DNA of 50,803 nt, taken from positions 1-50,803 of the forward strand of contig JAFGSF010000033.1 in the NCBI GenBank assembly GCA_016934745.1, given 5' to 3'. A model generated the notes under the pieces. The model was not told the origin of the DNA. It did no database searches and was given only the letters and a program-made list of their open reading frames with translations. The position numbers were made by a program, and so were the translations under genes. Positions 40,930 to 50,803 of the stretch are shown here, one piece after another (the first letter of the stretch is position 1; every line of letters starts with the position of its first letter). Origin of the DNA: Candidatus Aminicenantota bacterium. Its GTDB lineage: Bacteria > Acidobacteriota > Aminicenantia > UBA2199.

Positions 40930-42507
40930 TCAGCTTTTTTCAGCCTTGATGAAATGGGCCCCGCGCGAGACGCGGTTGCGCAGGGCCGCTTCGACGATCA
41001 GTAGAGCGGCCTGCACGCTGTCGCGCAGGGTGATGATGCGGTTGCCCATCTCGACCTGCTGGTAGAATTTCTCGATGCGGTGCTTCAGGTATTCAAGGTC
41101 GGCCTTGGCCCGCTCCAGGCGCTTGACCGTGCGGATGATGCCGTTGTAATTCCACATGATGGTCTTGATGGTCACCAGGTCCTGCCAGACCAGGGCCGGG
41201 TCGAGTTTTTCCTTGGGATAGGGATACTTCCACTCGGGAACCTCGGCGATGACATAGGGATCCTTGTCGTCGTTGATGACCGTGACAATGTCCTCGGCAG
41301 CCTTGACGCCCCAGACCAGGGCTTCCAGCAGCGAAACCGAGGCCAGGCGGTTGGCTCCGTGTACGCCCGTGGCCGAAACCTCGCCGATGGCGTACAGGTT
41401 GCAGATGCTGCTGCGCCCGTTCAGGTTGCTCAGCACACCGCCGCAGCTGTAATGGGCGGCCGGAACGACCGGGATGGGTTTTTCCTCGATGTTAATGCCA
41501 AATTTCAGGCAGGTCTGGAAAATGGTCGGGAAGCGCTCGCGGATATTGATCTTGGCAAACGAAGCCAAGTCGAGTAACGCATAATCATTGCCGTTCTTGA
41601 TCATCTCCTCGTATATGGCCCGCGACACTTCATCGCGCGGGGCCAAATCCTTGAGCGGTGAATATTTTTCCATGAAATACTCGCCCTTGAGGTTCATCAG
41701 CCGGGCACCCTCGCCGCGCACGGCCTCGGAAATCAGGAAACTGTCGGCTTCCCGGTGAAAGAGGGAGGTGGGATGGAACTGGACGTATTCCAGGTTGGCC
41801 AGGCGCGCCCCGGCGCGGTAGGCCATGGCGATGCCGTTGCCGACCGCTTCTTCGGGATTGGTCGAATGCAAGTAAAGACTGCTCAAGCCTCCGGTGGCCA
41901 GGACCACTTTTCTGGCGAACACACGGGCTATCTTCTTGCTTTTCTGATCAAGGACATAGGCGCCGATGATCCGGGGCTCCTCGTAGGTGCGCACCGGGTT
42001 CAGCGAATGGTGGGGATAGCTCAACAGGTCGACGGCCGTATGCTGGAAGAGCATGGTCAATTTCGGCAGCGTGCACAGGTATTCATTAAACTTGTCCTGA
42101 ATAACGCGCCCGGTCATATCGCGGACATTGAGCACCCGGCGCGAAGAATGGCCGCCTTCCTTGGCCAGGTCGAACTCGTCGCCGTTTTTTGAAAAAGGCA
42201 CGTGCAGCTTGTTGATCAATATATCCCGCACCAGGCGCTGCGAATCGGCGACCGCCTGGCTGACGGCCGGACGGTAATTGAGTTCATCGCCGCTCTTGAT
42301 GATGTCGTTGACAAAAAGATCGGCCGGCTCGTCTTCGGGCAGGGCGGCGATGCCGCCCTGGGCATAGTAGGTGTTGCTGCGGGTGTAATCCTTGCCCTTG
42401 GAAACCATGAGCACATCGATTCCTTTTTCCGCCAGGGTCAGGGCGGCCGTGGCGCCGGCGATGCCGCCGCCGATGATCAGCACATCGGTTTCCAGATAGT
42501 CTTTCAT
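40930..42507 (-). CDS. nadB: L-aspartate oxidase
   Basis: 525 aa FAD enzyme that oxidises L-aspartate to iminoaspartate for NAD synthesis. The FAD dinucleotide fold is IIGGGIAGATAALTLAEKG (about 10-29). Other family features are YYAQGGIAAL, HSSRRVLNVRDMTG, QFHPTSLF, GEGARLMNLKG and the flavin-binding GEVSATGVHGANRLASVSLLEALVWG-type segment. Its partner NadA is not in this window. In anaerobes fumarate is the likely electron acceptor (known for NadB). It follows nadC directly with no gap. Confidence 0.96.
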   Translation of the reverse strand: MKDYLETDVLIIGGGIAGATAALTLAEKGIDVLMVSKGKDYTRSNTYYAQGGIAALPEDEPADLFVNDIIKSGDELNYRPAVSQAVADSQRLVRDILINKLHVPFSKNGDEFDLAKEGGHSSRRVLNVRDMTGRVIQDKFNEYLCTLPKLTMLFQHTAVDLLSYPHHSLNPVRTYEEPRIIGAYVLDQKSKKIARVFARKVVLATGGLSSLYLHSTNPEEAVGNGIAMAYRAGARLANLEYVQFHPTSLFHREADSFLISEAVRGEGARLMNLKGEYFMEKYSPLKDLAPRDEVSRAIYEEMIKNGNDYALLDLASFAKINIRERFPTIFQTCLKFGINIEEKPIPVVPAAHYSCGGVLSNLNGRSSICNLYAIGEVSATGVHGANRLASVSLLEALVWGVKAAEDIVTVINDDKDPYVIAEVPEWKYPYPKEKLDPALVWQDLVTIKTIMWNYNGIIRTVKRLERAKADLEYLKHRIEKFYQQVEMGNRIITLRDSVQAALLIVEAALRNRVSRGAHFIKAEKS

Positions 42508-43347
42508 TCATGACCTCACGATATTCAAACTCAGATCCAGGGAGCGGAATGAATGGGTCAAGGCGCCGATAGAAATGAAATCCACACCCGTCGCCGCTTT
42601 TCCGGTTATGTTCTCCAGGTTGACGTTGCCCGATATTTCTAGCTTGGCGCGACCTCGGTTCAGGGCAACGGCCCGGCCCACCTGGTCCAACGGAAAATTA
42701 TCCAGCATGATCATGTCGACGTCCAGGTCCAAGGCCTCCTCGCATTCGGGTATGTTTTTCACTTCCACTTCAATTTTTTTCCCGGGGAAAGCCCGGCGTA
42801 CCGCGGCCACGGCCGGGGCAATGCCGCCGGCCATGCGGATATGATTGTCCTTGACCATGGCCATGTCCTCCAGGTTCATCCGGTGGTTGCGGCCCCCGCC
42901 GTCGCGCACGGCCTTTTTTTCCAGGTAGCGCATGCCCGGCGTCGTCTTGCGCGTGTCCAGCAAAACGGCACGGTAAGGCTTGAGAAGTTCGACGTACTGC
43001 CGGGTCAGGGTGGCCACGCCGCTCAAGCGCTGCAAAAAATTCAATGCCGCGCGTTCGCCTTTCAGGATCGAACTTTCCATTCCCTCTACCTTTAACACCA
43101 GGTCTCCGGGCCGTACGGAACTGCCGTCAGCCTGGACCACCATGATCTGCAGGGCCAAGTCCACCGCCTGCATGGTTTGCTGAAATACGCCGGTTCCGGA
43201 GATGATGCCGTCCGCTTTGGCACGCACTTCGGCCCGGGCCGGTCCATCGAAGTCCAGCAGCGAGACGGTGGTCACATCGGCTTCAACACGGTCTTCGGCC
43301 AGGGCCAGGCGGATGATATCGTGCAGGCATTTCTGTTCGAGATCCAT
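42508..43347 (-). CDS. nadC: Nicotinate-nucleotide pyrophosphorylase (carboxylating)
   Basis: 279 aa. It converts quinolinate and PRPP to nicotinate mononucleotide. Signatures are LLDTRKTTPGMRYLEKKAV, GGGRNHRMNLEDMAMVKDNHI, EVEVKN, MLDN and ISIGALTHS, which include the PRPP and quinolinate ligands. I chose ATG 43347 because the -10 box ends six bases upstream and the family begins near here; an earlier in-frame ATG at 43386 lies upstream of the promoter. It is immediately followed by nadB, so quinolinate synthesis and use are coupled. Confidence 0.96.
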   Translation of the reverse strand: MDLEQKCLHDIIRLALAEDRVEADVTTVSLLDFDGPARAEVRAKADGIISGTGVFQQTMQAVDLALQIMVVQADGSSVRPGDLVLKVEGMESSILKGERAALNFLQRLSGVATLTRQYVELLKPYRAVLLDTRKTTPGMRYLEKKAVRDGGGRNHRMNLEDMAMVKDNHIRMAGGIAPAVAAVRRAFPGKKIEVEVKNIPECEEALDLDVDMIMLDNFPLDQVGRAVALNRGRAKLEISGNVNLENITGKAATGVDFISIGALTHSFRSLDLSLNIVRS

Positions 43348-43353
43348 GGTTGG

Positions 43354-43382
43354 ATTATAGGCGAGTGGAATGAAATAGTAAA
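43354..43382 (-). promoter_or_regulatory. nadC-nadB promoter, predicted leaderless
   Basis: Minus strand: TTTACT (43382-43377), 17 bp, perfect TATAAT (43359-43354), then six bases before ATG 43347. There is no ribosome-binding site. Confidence 0.65.
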
Positions 43383-43394
43383 GCAATGACTCGG

Positions 43395-43502
43395 TGTAAG
43401 GTTTAAGGTATAAGGTGTAGGGTAAGAAACGCTGAAAACAGTGTCATGCAAGAATTCCGAGAAGTTCTCTTGCCTTACACCTTGCACCTTTCGCCTTATA
43501 CC
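43395..43502. repeat. Inverted array of degenerate heptamers, copy B
   Basis: The left arm is TGTAAGG, TTTAAGG, TATAAGG, TGTAGGG, TAAG (43395-43426). A 46-bp spacer follows. The right arm is CCTTACA, CCTTGCA, CCTTTCG, CCTTATA, CC (43473-43502). As in copy A at 30351, the left arm is preceded by TCGG and the right arm runs into ACCAAG. The spacer is unrelated to that of copy A. It lies just upstream of the nadC promoter and 13 bp past the stop of the CBM9 barrel gene. Confidence 0.75.
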
Positions 43503-43515
43503 AAGACCTTCTGCT

Positions 43516-45717
43516 TTATAATCGCCACAGATACGACGCCTTGAAAAAGAAGCTCTTTCGAGTCTGCAGGTAATCGTCGGAAGGGAAATACTCGTGGTCC
43601 TCGTGGCTCCATTTCATCTTCTCGTGGATCGAGCCGTAGCCGAGGTAGATGACGGTTCCCGGAATATAGGTGAACGAAGCCAGGAAATCGGCGTTGATTT
43701 TTTTCCAGTACTGGTTGTACTCGATGATGGCGCGGACGAAAAGGTAGCGATTGAGCTGGAAGGTGGTGCGGTTGCGCCAAATGGTATAGTCATAGATCTT
43801 TTCCTTGTCTCTGGAACGGTAAAAATCGTAATAGCTGACTCCCAGGGAAGTGCTCAGTTTATCGAAAGGCTGGAAGAGCAGGAACAAGTCGGCCGTGTAT
43901 CCCGTTCCCTGATACGGATCTTCGGGATCGTAATTGATGCGGTTGGAATGCCTAAAACCGCCTTCAAAGTACAATTGTTTGTAGAGCTGCGTATAGCCCC
44001 GGACGCGCCAGCCGCTCACGCTGAAACGCTGGCCGGCAAAAACCTCGTTGCCCAGGATGGCGTCGAAACGGAATTGAGACTGGCGCGGCATGCCGACGCG
44101 CAGCACCAGATGGTTGTAAGTTTCAAACAACTCACTTTCCTTGTCCCGGGTGTGATAGCTCCACCAGAACGTGTCGATATTTTGGAAAAAATTGGACTTG
44201 GGGAAGAAAGTATACATGACGAATACCGGCGCCATGGTGATGCCGGTGCGGGTCACGTAGCCGGTATCGATGCGGAAATCGTTGCTCAGGTCGAAAAGGC
44301 CGACATCGATGTTCCAATGCCGGTTGCCAAAATTGTAGCGCAAACCCAGGGAATGGCCCTGGCTTCCCGAGTCGGCATCGGCTTCGCGGCTGAAGGACTT
44401 GAAAAAACTGTACTCAAATAAACTGGTATTGTTCAGCCGCCAACGGCCGTCGATGCCGGCCACACTGTTGCCCGCGTCGGCAAAACTGCGGTTGGTGAAG
44501 AAACCGCCCACATAACTGTCCTTGTGCATCTGGCGTTTGTAACGCAGGATTGAGAATGAGGCGTTGCGTCCGGCCAGGTCGAGATCGCCTGCCTCGGCCG
44601 CCAGGTCACCCGGATATGCATCCAGGGAGAATATCCCTGAAAGGATGTTCTGGCTGCCGATCTTCCCGGTCAGTTTTATACCCAGCAGCGGATCGGTGAT
44701 GGTTCGAGTATAAACAATTGCTCCGATGGTATTGGCTTCCATGGCGGTGGCGAAATTGAAATTTTCCATGCCCTCGAGAAAAAAAGGCCGCTTTTCAGAA
44801 TAATAGATCGAATAGCGCAGGTTGACGTCGACCTGGCCGGCATCGGCTTCAACCTGGCTGAAATCGGGATTATAGGTGGCATCCAGGGTCAGGTTGGACG
44901 TGAGACCCAGTTTGCCGGTCAGGCTGAAATCGGTGTGCTTTCCGGTCGATCCCATGGTTCCCTCACTGTGGCTGCTGTCCTGGTCATAGGTCAGGGCCGG
45001 AATAAATTCCACCGGGCGCTCGAACTTGACATCGCTCAACTCGATCTTCTGGGCCTGGGTCATGATAGCCCCGCCCTCGGGATCAAGTTCCGGGAAGCTC
45101 GTCTGTTCAGACTTGCGGCCAATATAGCGCGAGACCAGCAAGCCCATGGTGATCTTCTTTTTAAAAGGATAACGCAGACTCTTGAAAGGCACGGCGATCT
45201 CGGCGCTGTAGCCTTTGCCGTTGATGTAACCCTTGCTTTCCCAGATCGTATCGAAACTGGCATCGCCGTTGCCGTCGGCGTTGATTTTACCGTCCAACTG
45301 CACGCCCAGCGGGTTGACCTCGAAAAGGTAGCCGCCTTGCTGGTCGCCGAATGTATCCAGGACCACGCCAATCCAGTCGTCCATGTCGATGCCGTCACGC
45401 TTGGCCATGGCGGCTTTTATCTTGGCGGGTTCGCTGTCCAGGCAGTCAAAGGCGAAATAAATGTATTTCCGGTCATAGGCCACCATGACCATCGTTTTTT
45501 CCGAGGTCGGTTTGCCGTAATCGGGTTTGAAGGTGACGAAATTTTCGAAGCGCGTGGCGTTTTGCCACAGGGCGTCGTCCAGTTTGCCGTCAATGAGCGG
45601 CGGCGCAGTTGTTCTGTATATCGGCACGGGAGCAGCGGCATCCGCGGCCGGCGTCACCAGCGCCCAAAGCAAAATCAGAAAGAATAGCTGCCAATGCGGC
45701 TTCCTGTTTTTTTTCAT
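43516..45717 (-). CDS. CBM9-like domain and DUF5916 outer-membrane barrel protein
   Basis: 733 aa. A signal peptide (KKNRKPHWQLFFLILLWAL, cleaved near ADA) precedes a CBM9-like domain (about 30-215) with PPLIDGKLDDALWQNA and the WIGVVLDTFGDQQGGYLFEVN segment. The rest is a long beta-strand-rich DUF5916 region typical of outer-membrane barrels: YSEKRPFFLEGMENF, many aromatic-girdle strands, and C-terminal FFFKASYLWRL. Substrate unknown; binding or export of carbohydrate or peptide is possible. I chose ATG 45717 because GGAGG lies 9 nt upstream. It follows ruvB by 127 bp and may have its own weak promoter. Confidence 0.88.
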   Translation of the reverse strand: MKKNRKPHWQLFFLILLWALVTPAADAAAPVPIYRTTAPPLIDGKLDDALWQNATRFENFVTFKPDYGKPTSEKTMVMVAYDRKYIYFAFDCLDSEPAKIKAAMAKRDGIDMDDWIGVVLDTFGDQQGGYLFEVNPLGVQLDGKINADGNGDASFDTIWESKGYINGKGYSAEIAVPFKSLRYPFKKKITMGLLVSRYIGRKSEQTSFPELDPEGGAIMTQAQKIELSDVKFERPVEFIPALTYDQDSSHSEGTMGSTGKHTDFSLTGKLGLTSNLTLDATYNPDFSQVEADAGQVDVNLRYSIYYSEKRPFFLEGMENFNFATAMEANTIGAIVYTRTITDPLLGIKLTGKIGSQNILSGIFSLDAYPGDLAAEAGDLDLAGRNASFSILRYKRQMHKDSYVGGFFTNRSFADAGNSVAGIDGRWRLNNTSLFEYSFFKSFSREADADSGSQGHSLGLRYNFGNRHWNIDVGLFDLSNDFRIDTGYVTRTGITMAPVFVMYTFFPKSNFFQNIDTFWWSYHTRDKESELFETYNHLVLRVGMPRQSQFRFDAILGNEVFAGQRFSVSGWRVRGYTQLYKQLYFEGGFRHSNRINYDPEDPYQGTGYTADLFLLFQPFDKLSTSLGVSYYDFYRSRDKEKIYDYTIWRNRTTFQLNRYLFVRAIIEYNQYWKKINADFLASFTYIPGTVIYLGYGSIHEKMKWSHEDHEYFPSDDYLQTRKSFFFKASYLWRL

Positions 45718-45844
45718 TATGATCAACCTCCAGCCCGTATTCATGATCGCCTCATGATTATTTAACGAAAAAACGAGCCGCAAGGTTGCATAAAAACAAC
45801 AGTGCAGATTTTTTGCCGAAAAATACGGCCCGGGTCAAATGAAT

Positions 45845-46864
45845 TTAAAACAACGGCTTTTGCGGGGCTCGGTTTTTTTTATGGAAATAGCGGAATGCCT
45901 TGTCGGTGGCTAGGCGGCCGCGCGCGGTGATCTGCAGGAAACCTTCCTGCATCAGGTAGGGTTCGTAGATGTCTTCGAGGGTGTTTTTTTCTTCCTGCAC
46001 CGACGTGGCCAGGGTGGAAATCCCGACCGGACCGCCGTTGAAATTATCGATGATGGTCAGCAGTATCTTGCGGTCCACTTCGTCAAAACCGGCCTCATCG
46101 ACTTCCAGAGCCTGGAAAGCCGCTTCTGCCGCTTCCAAATCGACGATATCCTTGCCCTGGAGCTGGGCAAAATCACGCAGCCGGCGCAGCAAGCGGTTGG
46201 CGATGCGCGGCGTGCCGCGTGAGCGGCCGGCTACGGCAGCGGTCGCCGTGGCGTCAATGCGGATACCGAGGATGCCGGCACTGCGGCGGATGATTTCGGA
46301 CAGGTCATCGAGGTTATAAAAATCAAGGTGAAAGGTAATGCCGAAACGGTTGCGCAGCGGATTGGAAAGGAGTCCGGCCCGGGTGGTGGCCCCGACCAGG
46401 GTGAAGGGATTGATATGCAAGGAAACGGTCTTGGCCCCGGGTCCCTGGCCGATCAGCACATCCACCTGAAAATCCTCCATGGCCTTGTAAAGAATTTCCT
46501 CCAGCGCCGTGCGCAAGCGGTGGATCTCGTCGATGAACAGCACCTCATGCATTTCCATATCGCTCAGGATGGCGATGATATCGCCTTTTTTCTCCAGGAC
46601 AGGGCCCGACGTGCATTTGATTCCCGTCCCCATTTCCGCGGCCGCGATATGGGCCAGGGTGGTTTTGCCCAAACCGGGCGGGCCGTGCAGCAGCACGTGA
46701 TCCAGGGCCTCACCGCGTTGGCGCGCTCCCTGGATGTAGGTTTTCAAATTGGCTATTTTTTGTTTCTGACCGGTGAACTCCCGCAGCCGGGCTGGCCGCA
46801 GGTTTTGTTCAATCCCGATATCATCGCTTTTTTCAAGCGGATTGGTGATGTTTTCGGGATTCAT
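45845..46864 (-). CDS. ruvB: Holliday junction branch-migration helicase RuvB
   Basis: 339 aa AAA+ motor. Walker A is GPPGLGKTT (61-69), Walker B is FIDEIHR (110-116), sensor 1 is VGATTRAGLL and the arginine finger region is LRNRFG. The C-terminal winged-helix ends in ITARGRLATDKAF. With RuvA it drives branch migration at Holliday junctions that RuvC cuts. It overlaps ruvA by four bases. Confidence 0.98.
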   Translation of the reverse strand: MNPENITNPLEKSDDIGIEQNLRPARLREFTGQKQKIANLKTYIQGARQRGEALDHVLLHGPPGLGKTTLAHIAAAEMGTGIKCTSGPVLEKKGDIIAILSDMEMHEVLFIDEIHRLRTALEEILYKAMEDFQVDVLIGQGPGAKTVSLHINPFTLVGATTRAGLLSNPLRNRFGITFHLDFYNLDDLSEIIRRSAGILGIRIDATATAAVAGRSRGTPRIANRLLRRLRDFAQLQGKDIVDLEAAEAAFQALEVDEAGFDEVDRKILLTIIDNFNGGPVGISTLATSVQEEKNTLEDIYEPYLMQEGFLQITARGRLATDKAFRYFHKKNRAPQKPLF

Positions 46865-47442
46865 GGCTTCATCTTTTTCATGATGGTTTTAAAGAGCGCT
46901 TCGAAACCGGCCGTGGACGAATTTTCCTTCAGGACCCGGTTGACAGTTTCGCGGGCTCCCTTGAGCGGGTAGCCGAGATTGGCCAGGCCGGAGATCAAGT
47001 CGGAGCGCAGCTGGGCATGGGCATCGGGAATGTCATGGGAAAATCCGAGTTTTCCGGTCAATTCCAAAATGAGACGTTGGGCCGTTTTTTTACCGATCCC
47101 CGGGATGGAACTGATCCTGGTTACATCGGCGGCAGCGATGGCGGCGATCCACTCATCGAAGGCCAGGGCTGAAATACACGACATGGCGATTTTTGGACCG
47201 ATCCCGGAAACCGCGATCAATTTTTCAAAAAGCGCTTTTTCCTGGAGCTGGGGAAATCCGTAAATAAACACATCCTCGTCCTTGATCTTTAAAACCGTGT
47301 GCAGCATGACATCCTGGTCTGCGCGCAACTGCGCATAGGCGGATACAGGAACCAGCACGTGCAGGATGATCCCCGTGCCACTGTCCACGGATATATACCC
47401 CGGAGCCGAGGCGATGATTTTACCGCGCACGGCCGCGATCAT
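46861..47442 (-). CDS. ruvA: Holliday junction DNA-binding protein RuvA
   Basis: 193 aa. It has the N-terminal OB fold (MIAAVRGKIIASAPGYISVD), two helix-hairpin-helix motifs (LIAVSGIGPKIAMSCIS and ISSIPGIGKKTAQRLILEL) and a C-terminal RuvB-binding domain (LANLGYPLKGA). I chose ATG 47442, which overlaps the ruvC stop (ATGA), because RuvA proteins begin with MI[GA]; a longer in-frame start adds a non-conserved peptide. Confidence 0.97.
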   Translation of the reverse strand: MIAAVRGKIIASAPGYISVDSGTGIILHVLVPVSAYAQLRADQDVMLHTVLKIKDEDVFIYGFPQLQEKALFEKLIAVSGIGPKIAMSCISALAFDEWIAAIAAADVTRISSIPGIGKKTAQRLILELTGKLGFSHDIPDAHAQLRSDLISGLANLGYPLKGARETVNRVLKENSSTAGFEALFKTIMKKMKP

Positions 47443-47906
47443 CGGCGCTGGACTCCATGGCAATAGGCCACGGCCAGGGCGTCGCTTTCATCCAGGCCCA
47501 GTTTTTTATCACGGATATCCAGGACCAGGGCCGCCATTTTAGCGAGCTGCGATTTTTCGGCGTTGCCGTAGCCGGTCAAGGCCAGCTTGACTTCGCGCGG
47601 GGAGTAGAGACGCAGCGGCACGCCGCGCTGCAGTAATGCGGCCATGGCCACGCCACGCACCATGGATAGCAGAGACATGGAGCGGATATTTTTACCCAAA
47701 AAACCTTCTTCCATGGCCGCTTCGTCTATGGCAAACCGTTCCGTAAGCTGGTTCAGCCTGGTCCAGAGCGTCTGCATGCGGTTGACAAAATCTTTCTCTT
47801 TCAGTTTGATCACTTCGGAATAAAGATAAGCGAATTGGTTTCGATCTTTTTTCAGCAATCCGATGCCGAAACTCAGCGAACCGGGATCCATCCCCAAAAT
47901 CAGCAT
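47439..47906 (-). CDS. ruvC: Crossover junction endodeoxyribonuclease RuvC
   Basis: 155 aa RNase-H-fold resolvase. Acidic active-site residues are Asp7 (LGMDPGS), Glu66/67 (AMEEGFLGKN) and two Asp in LDESDALAVAYCH. It resolves Holliday junctions moved by RuvAB. It starts at the base after the yebC stop and overlaps ruvA. Confidence 0.97.
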   Translation of the reverse strand: MLILGMDPGSLSFGIGLLKKDRNQFAYLYSEVIKLKEKDFVNRMQTLWTRLNQLTERFAIDEAAMEEGFLGKNIRSMSLLSMVRGVAMAALLQRGVPLRLYSPREVKLALTGYGNAEKSQLAKMAALVLDIRDKKLGLDESDALAVAYCHGVQRR

Positions 47907-48658
47907 CAGCCTTTGTTGAATTGCTCGATTAGTTCATCGTCGATGTTGAAGTTGGCCCAGACGTTTTGGATATCGTCCAGTTCCTCAAGCTTGTCGTACA
48001 GCTTGAGCATCTGTTCGGCCTGTTTGCCTTCCAGCTTGATGTAGGTAGACGGGACCTTGGATAGCTCGGCCGACTCGATGGGAATTTCCTTGGCCTTCAA
48101 TGCCTCGTGCACCTTGTCGAAATCCTCGGTGGCCGTGGTAATCTCGTAGGATGAACCTTCTTTGACCATGTCCTCGCCGCCGTTCTCGATGACGATCTCC
48201 ATCAACTCGTCCTCACCGATGGCCGATTGCGGGACCAGGATCACCCCTTTACGCGTGAACATCCAGGACACGCAGCCCTGCTGACCCAGGTTGCCGTTGT
48301 ATTTCTCGAAGACATGGCGCACCTCGGAAACGGTGCGGTTTTTATTATCGGTCTGGACGTCGGCGAGTATGGCTACGCCCCCGGGCCCGTATCCCTCGTA
48401 GGAAAATTCCTCGTAATTGACTCCCTCCAGTTCGCCGGTGCCGCGCTGAATGGCCTTCTTGATGTTGTCGCTGGGCATGTTGGCCGCCCGCGCCCCATCG
48501 ATGGCATGGCGCAGCCGCGAATTGGCCTCGGGGTCGCCGCCGCCGGAGCGGGCCGCAATGGTCAGCTCGCGGATAAAGCGAGTGAAGATCTTGCCGCGCT
48601 TGGCATCCGTGGCGGCCTTCTTATGTTTAATTGAGCTCCATTTGGAATGTCCGGACAT
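47906..48658 (-). CDS. yebC: YebC/TACO1 family protein
   Basis: 250 aa. The family start MSGHSKWSSIKHKKAATDAKRGKIF is present in part as SGHSKWSSIKHKK, with later GGGDPEANSRLRHAI, NMPSDNIKKAIQRG, YEGYGPGGVAILAD and GCVSWMFTRKG. YebC proteins have been described as DNA-binding regulators and, more recently, as translation factors that help ribosomes on proline-rich stretches. The yebC-ruvC order is common. AGGAGA lies 5 nt before ATG 48658, and the MBL gene ends just upstream. Confidence 0.97.
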   Translation of the reverse strand: MSGHSKWSSIKHKKAATDAKRGKIFTRFIRELTIAARSGGGDPEANSRLRHAIDGARAANMPSDNIKKAIQRGTGELEGVNYEEFSYEGYGPGGVAILADVQTDNKNRTVSEVRHVFEKYNGNLGQQGCVSWMFTRKGVILVPQSAIGEDELMEIVIENGGEDMVKEGSSYEITTATEDFDKVHEALKAKEIPIESAELSKVPSTYIKLEGKQAEQMLKLYDKLEELDDIQNVWANFNIDDELIEQFNKG

Positions 48659-48660
48659 GT

Positions 48661-49517
48661 TTATCTCCTTATTTTTATTTTTTTTAATTCTTGGGCCAGG
48701 TATGTATTTTTGAACTTGAGCCTGGCCTGCAGTAGCATGTCCTCCAGCTGCTGGTCACCATACTCGGGATTAAAATGAAATAAAAACAATTTTTTTATCG
48801 CACACTGCCTGGCGTTGCGCACCGCCATGGAAACCGTGCTGTGCCCATACCCTTTTTTGGAGTTGCCGGCATTGATATAATCTGCGTCCAGGTACTGGGC
48901 ATCATGGATCAGTATGTCGGCTCCATGAATGAAACGGCAGATGGCAGCCTCAAACCCATCGGGACTTTCAACATCGGTGGCATAGACGACGCGTCGGCCG
49001 TCATGGGCCAGCTGGTAGATGATCACTCCCAAGCGGGGGTGGGAATCATGCTTGACATAGGACACCACGACGCCCGGTTCGATGGCAACAAAATTTTTTG
49101 CGTGGGCCATGGCCAGCGGCCGGAAAGTGAGCTTGGCCTTGATGCCTTTCAGGGTGATCGGCGAATAGGGCGGTAAAAAAAGGGCTTCGATGGCTTGTTG
49201 GGAATTGCTGCCGGAGCTTTCCAGGCAATGGACGACAATTTCCAGGCGCGGATTATACAACGGCATGAAAAAGGGCAGGCCTTGAATATGATCAATATGC
49301 AGATGGGAAAGAAACAAGTGGATCCGGCCGCCTTCCGGATAGCGCTGATGGAGGTAACGCCCGGCCTGGAGTATTCCCGTTCCGGCATCAAAAAGAACAG
49401 CCTGGCTTCCAATTTCAAAGAGCAGGCTGGAGGTGTTGCCGCCATAACGATGTGTAGTTCGACCGGGCACGGGATAACTGCCGCGTACGCCGAAAAAGGT
49501 CATGGACATTTCAGTTT

Positions 49518-49521
<4 letters not shown>
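48661..49521 (-). CDS. MBL-fold metal-dependent hydrolase
   Basis: 286 aa. The metallo-beta-lactamase fold begins at MTFFGVRGSYPVPG, and the metal site is SHLHIDHIQG (His73, His75, Asp77, His78). Later ligands are likely in MAHAKN, YATDVES and IHDAQY. The GVRGSYPVPG opening is typical of a subfamily related to phosphodiesterase-like and cAMP-phosphodiesterase-like enzymes; the substrate is unknown. I chose ATG 49521, which overlaps the thiC stop (ATGA). A site after GYGHSTVS could be the final His. Confidence 0.88.
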
Positions 49522-50795
<1,274 letters not shown>

Positions 50796-50803
50796 CATTC
50801 CTC

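Overview
The window is about 51 kb of dense, ordinary-looking chromosome, roughly 50% GC, with no rRNA, tRNA, CRISPR array, phage or complete insertion sequence that I can see. The organism is a diderm bacterium: there is an outer-membrane barrel tail ending in Phe, a CBM9/DUF5916 outer-membrane barrel protein, signal peptides, Tat, FHA-GGDEF and histidine-kinase signalling, and DUF1844, DUF4388 and DUF4846 proteins. The mix suggests an uncultured anaerobe near Acidobacteriota or Candidatus Aminicenantes. That placement is inference from gene content only.

Layout. 1-3.9 kb: outer-membrane protein tail, a nitronate monooxygenase-like flavoprotein (-), a regulatory or repeat-rich intergenic region, two small unknown genes and a DUF4846 protein. 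4.0-10.2 kb: a signalling block made of an FHA-diguanylate cyclase, two family-5 solute-binding proteins and a membrane histidine kinase, with no permease. 10.2-16.9 kb: a tightly overlapping operon of a YbhN-type flippase-like protein, nrdR, hsp20, lon (first copy), thiL and pepA. 16.9-18.8 kb: an unknown gene, a bifunctional-nuclease (DUF151) gene, and mazG (-). 18.9-22.8 kb: DUF1844, a TPR/zinc-ribbon membrane protein, DUF4388 and ribF. 22.9-30.3 kb: the proteostasis block tig-clpP-clpX-lon (second copy), then engB and rho. 30.5-34.7 kb (-): a hybrid PAS histidine kinase followed by two glycosyltransferases. 34.9-36.4 kb (-): small membrane proteins (Yip1, DUF4234, DUF2752). 36.6-39.7 kb: tatA, a methyltransferase and lepA. 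39.7-43.3 kb (-): nadC, nadB and a GNAT-like gene. 43.5-50.8 kb (-): thiC, an MBL-fold hydrolase, yebC, ruvC, ruvA, ruvB and the CBM9 barrel gene.

Promoters are unusually readable. Many genes have a sigma70-like TTGnnn-N17-TAnnnT element. In at least four cases the -10 box ends only 6-7 nt before the ATG and there is no Shine-Dalgarno sequence, which predicts leaderless mRNAs. Other genes in the same window have good AGGAG-type sites. This also corrects one start: the TTG that could open the first solute-binding protein is better read as its -35 box.

Non-coding points of interest are two intergenic inverted arrays of degenerate heptamers (30.35 and 43.4 kb), a 96-bp element with GACTGTCCC inverted ends (1.7 kb), and a long AT-rich hairpin in the predicted tig leader (22.86 kb). 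The best candidates for an under-described system are the permease-less solute-binding-protein/kinase/cyclase block and the DUF1844-TPR-DUF4388 cluster.
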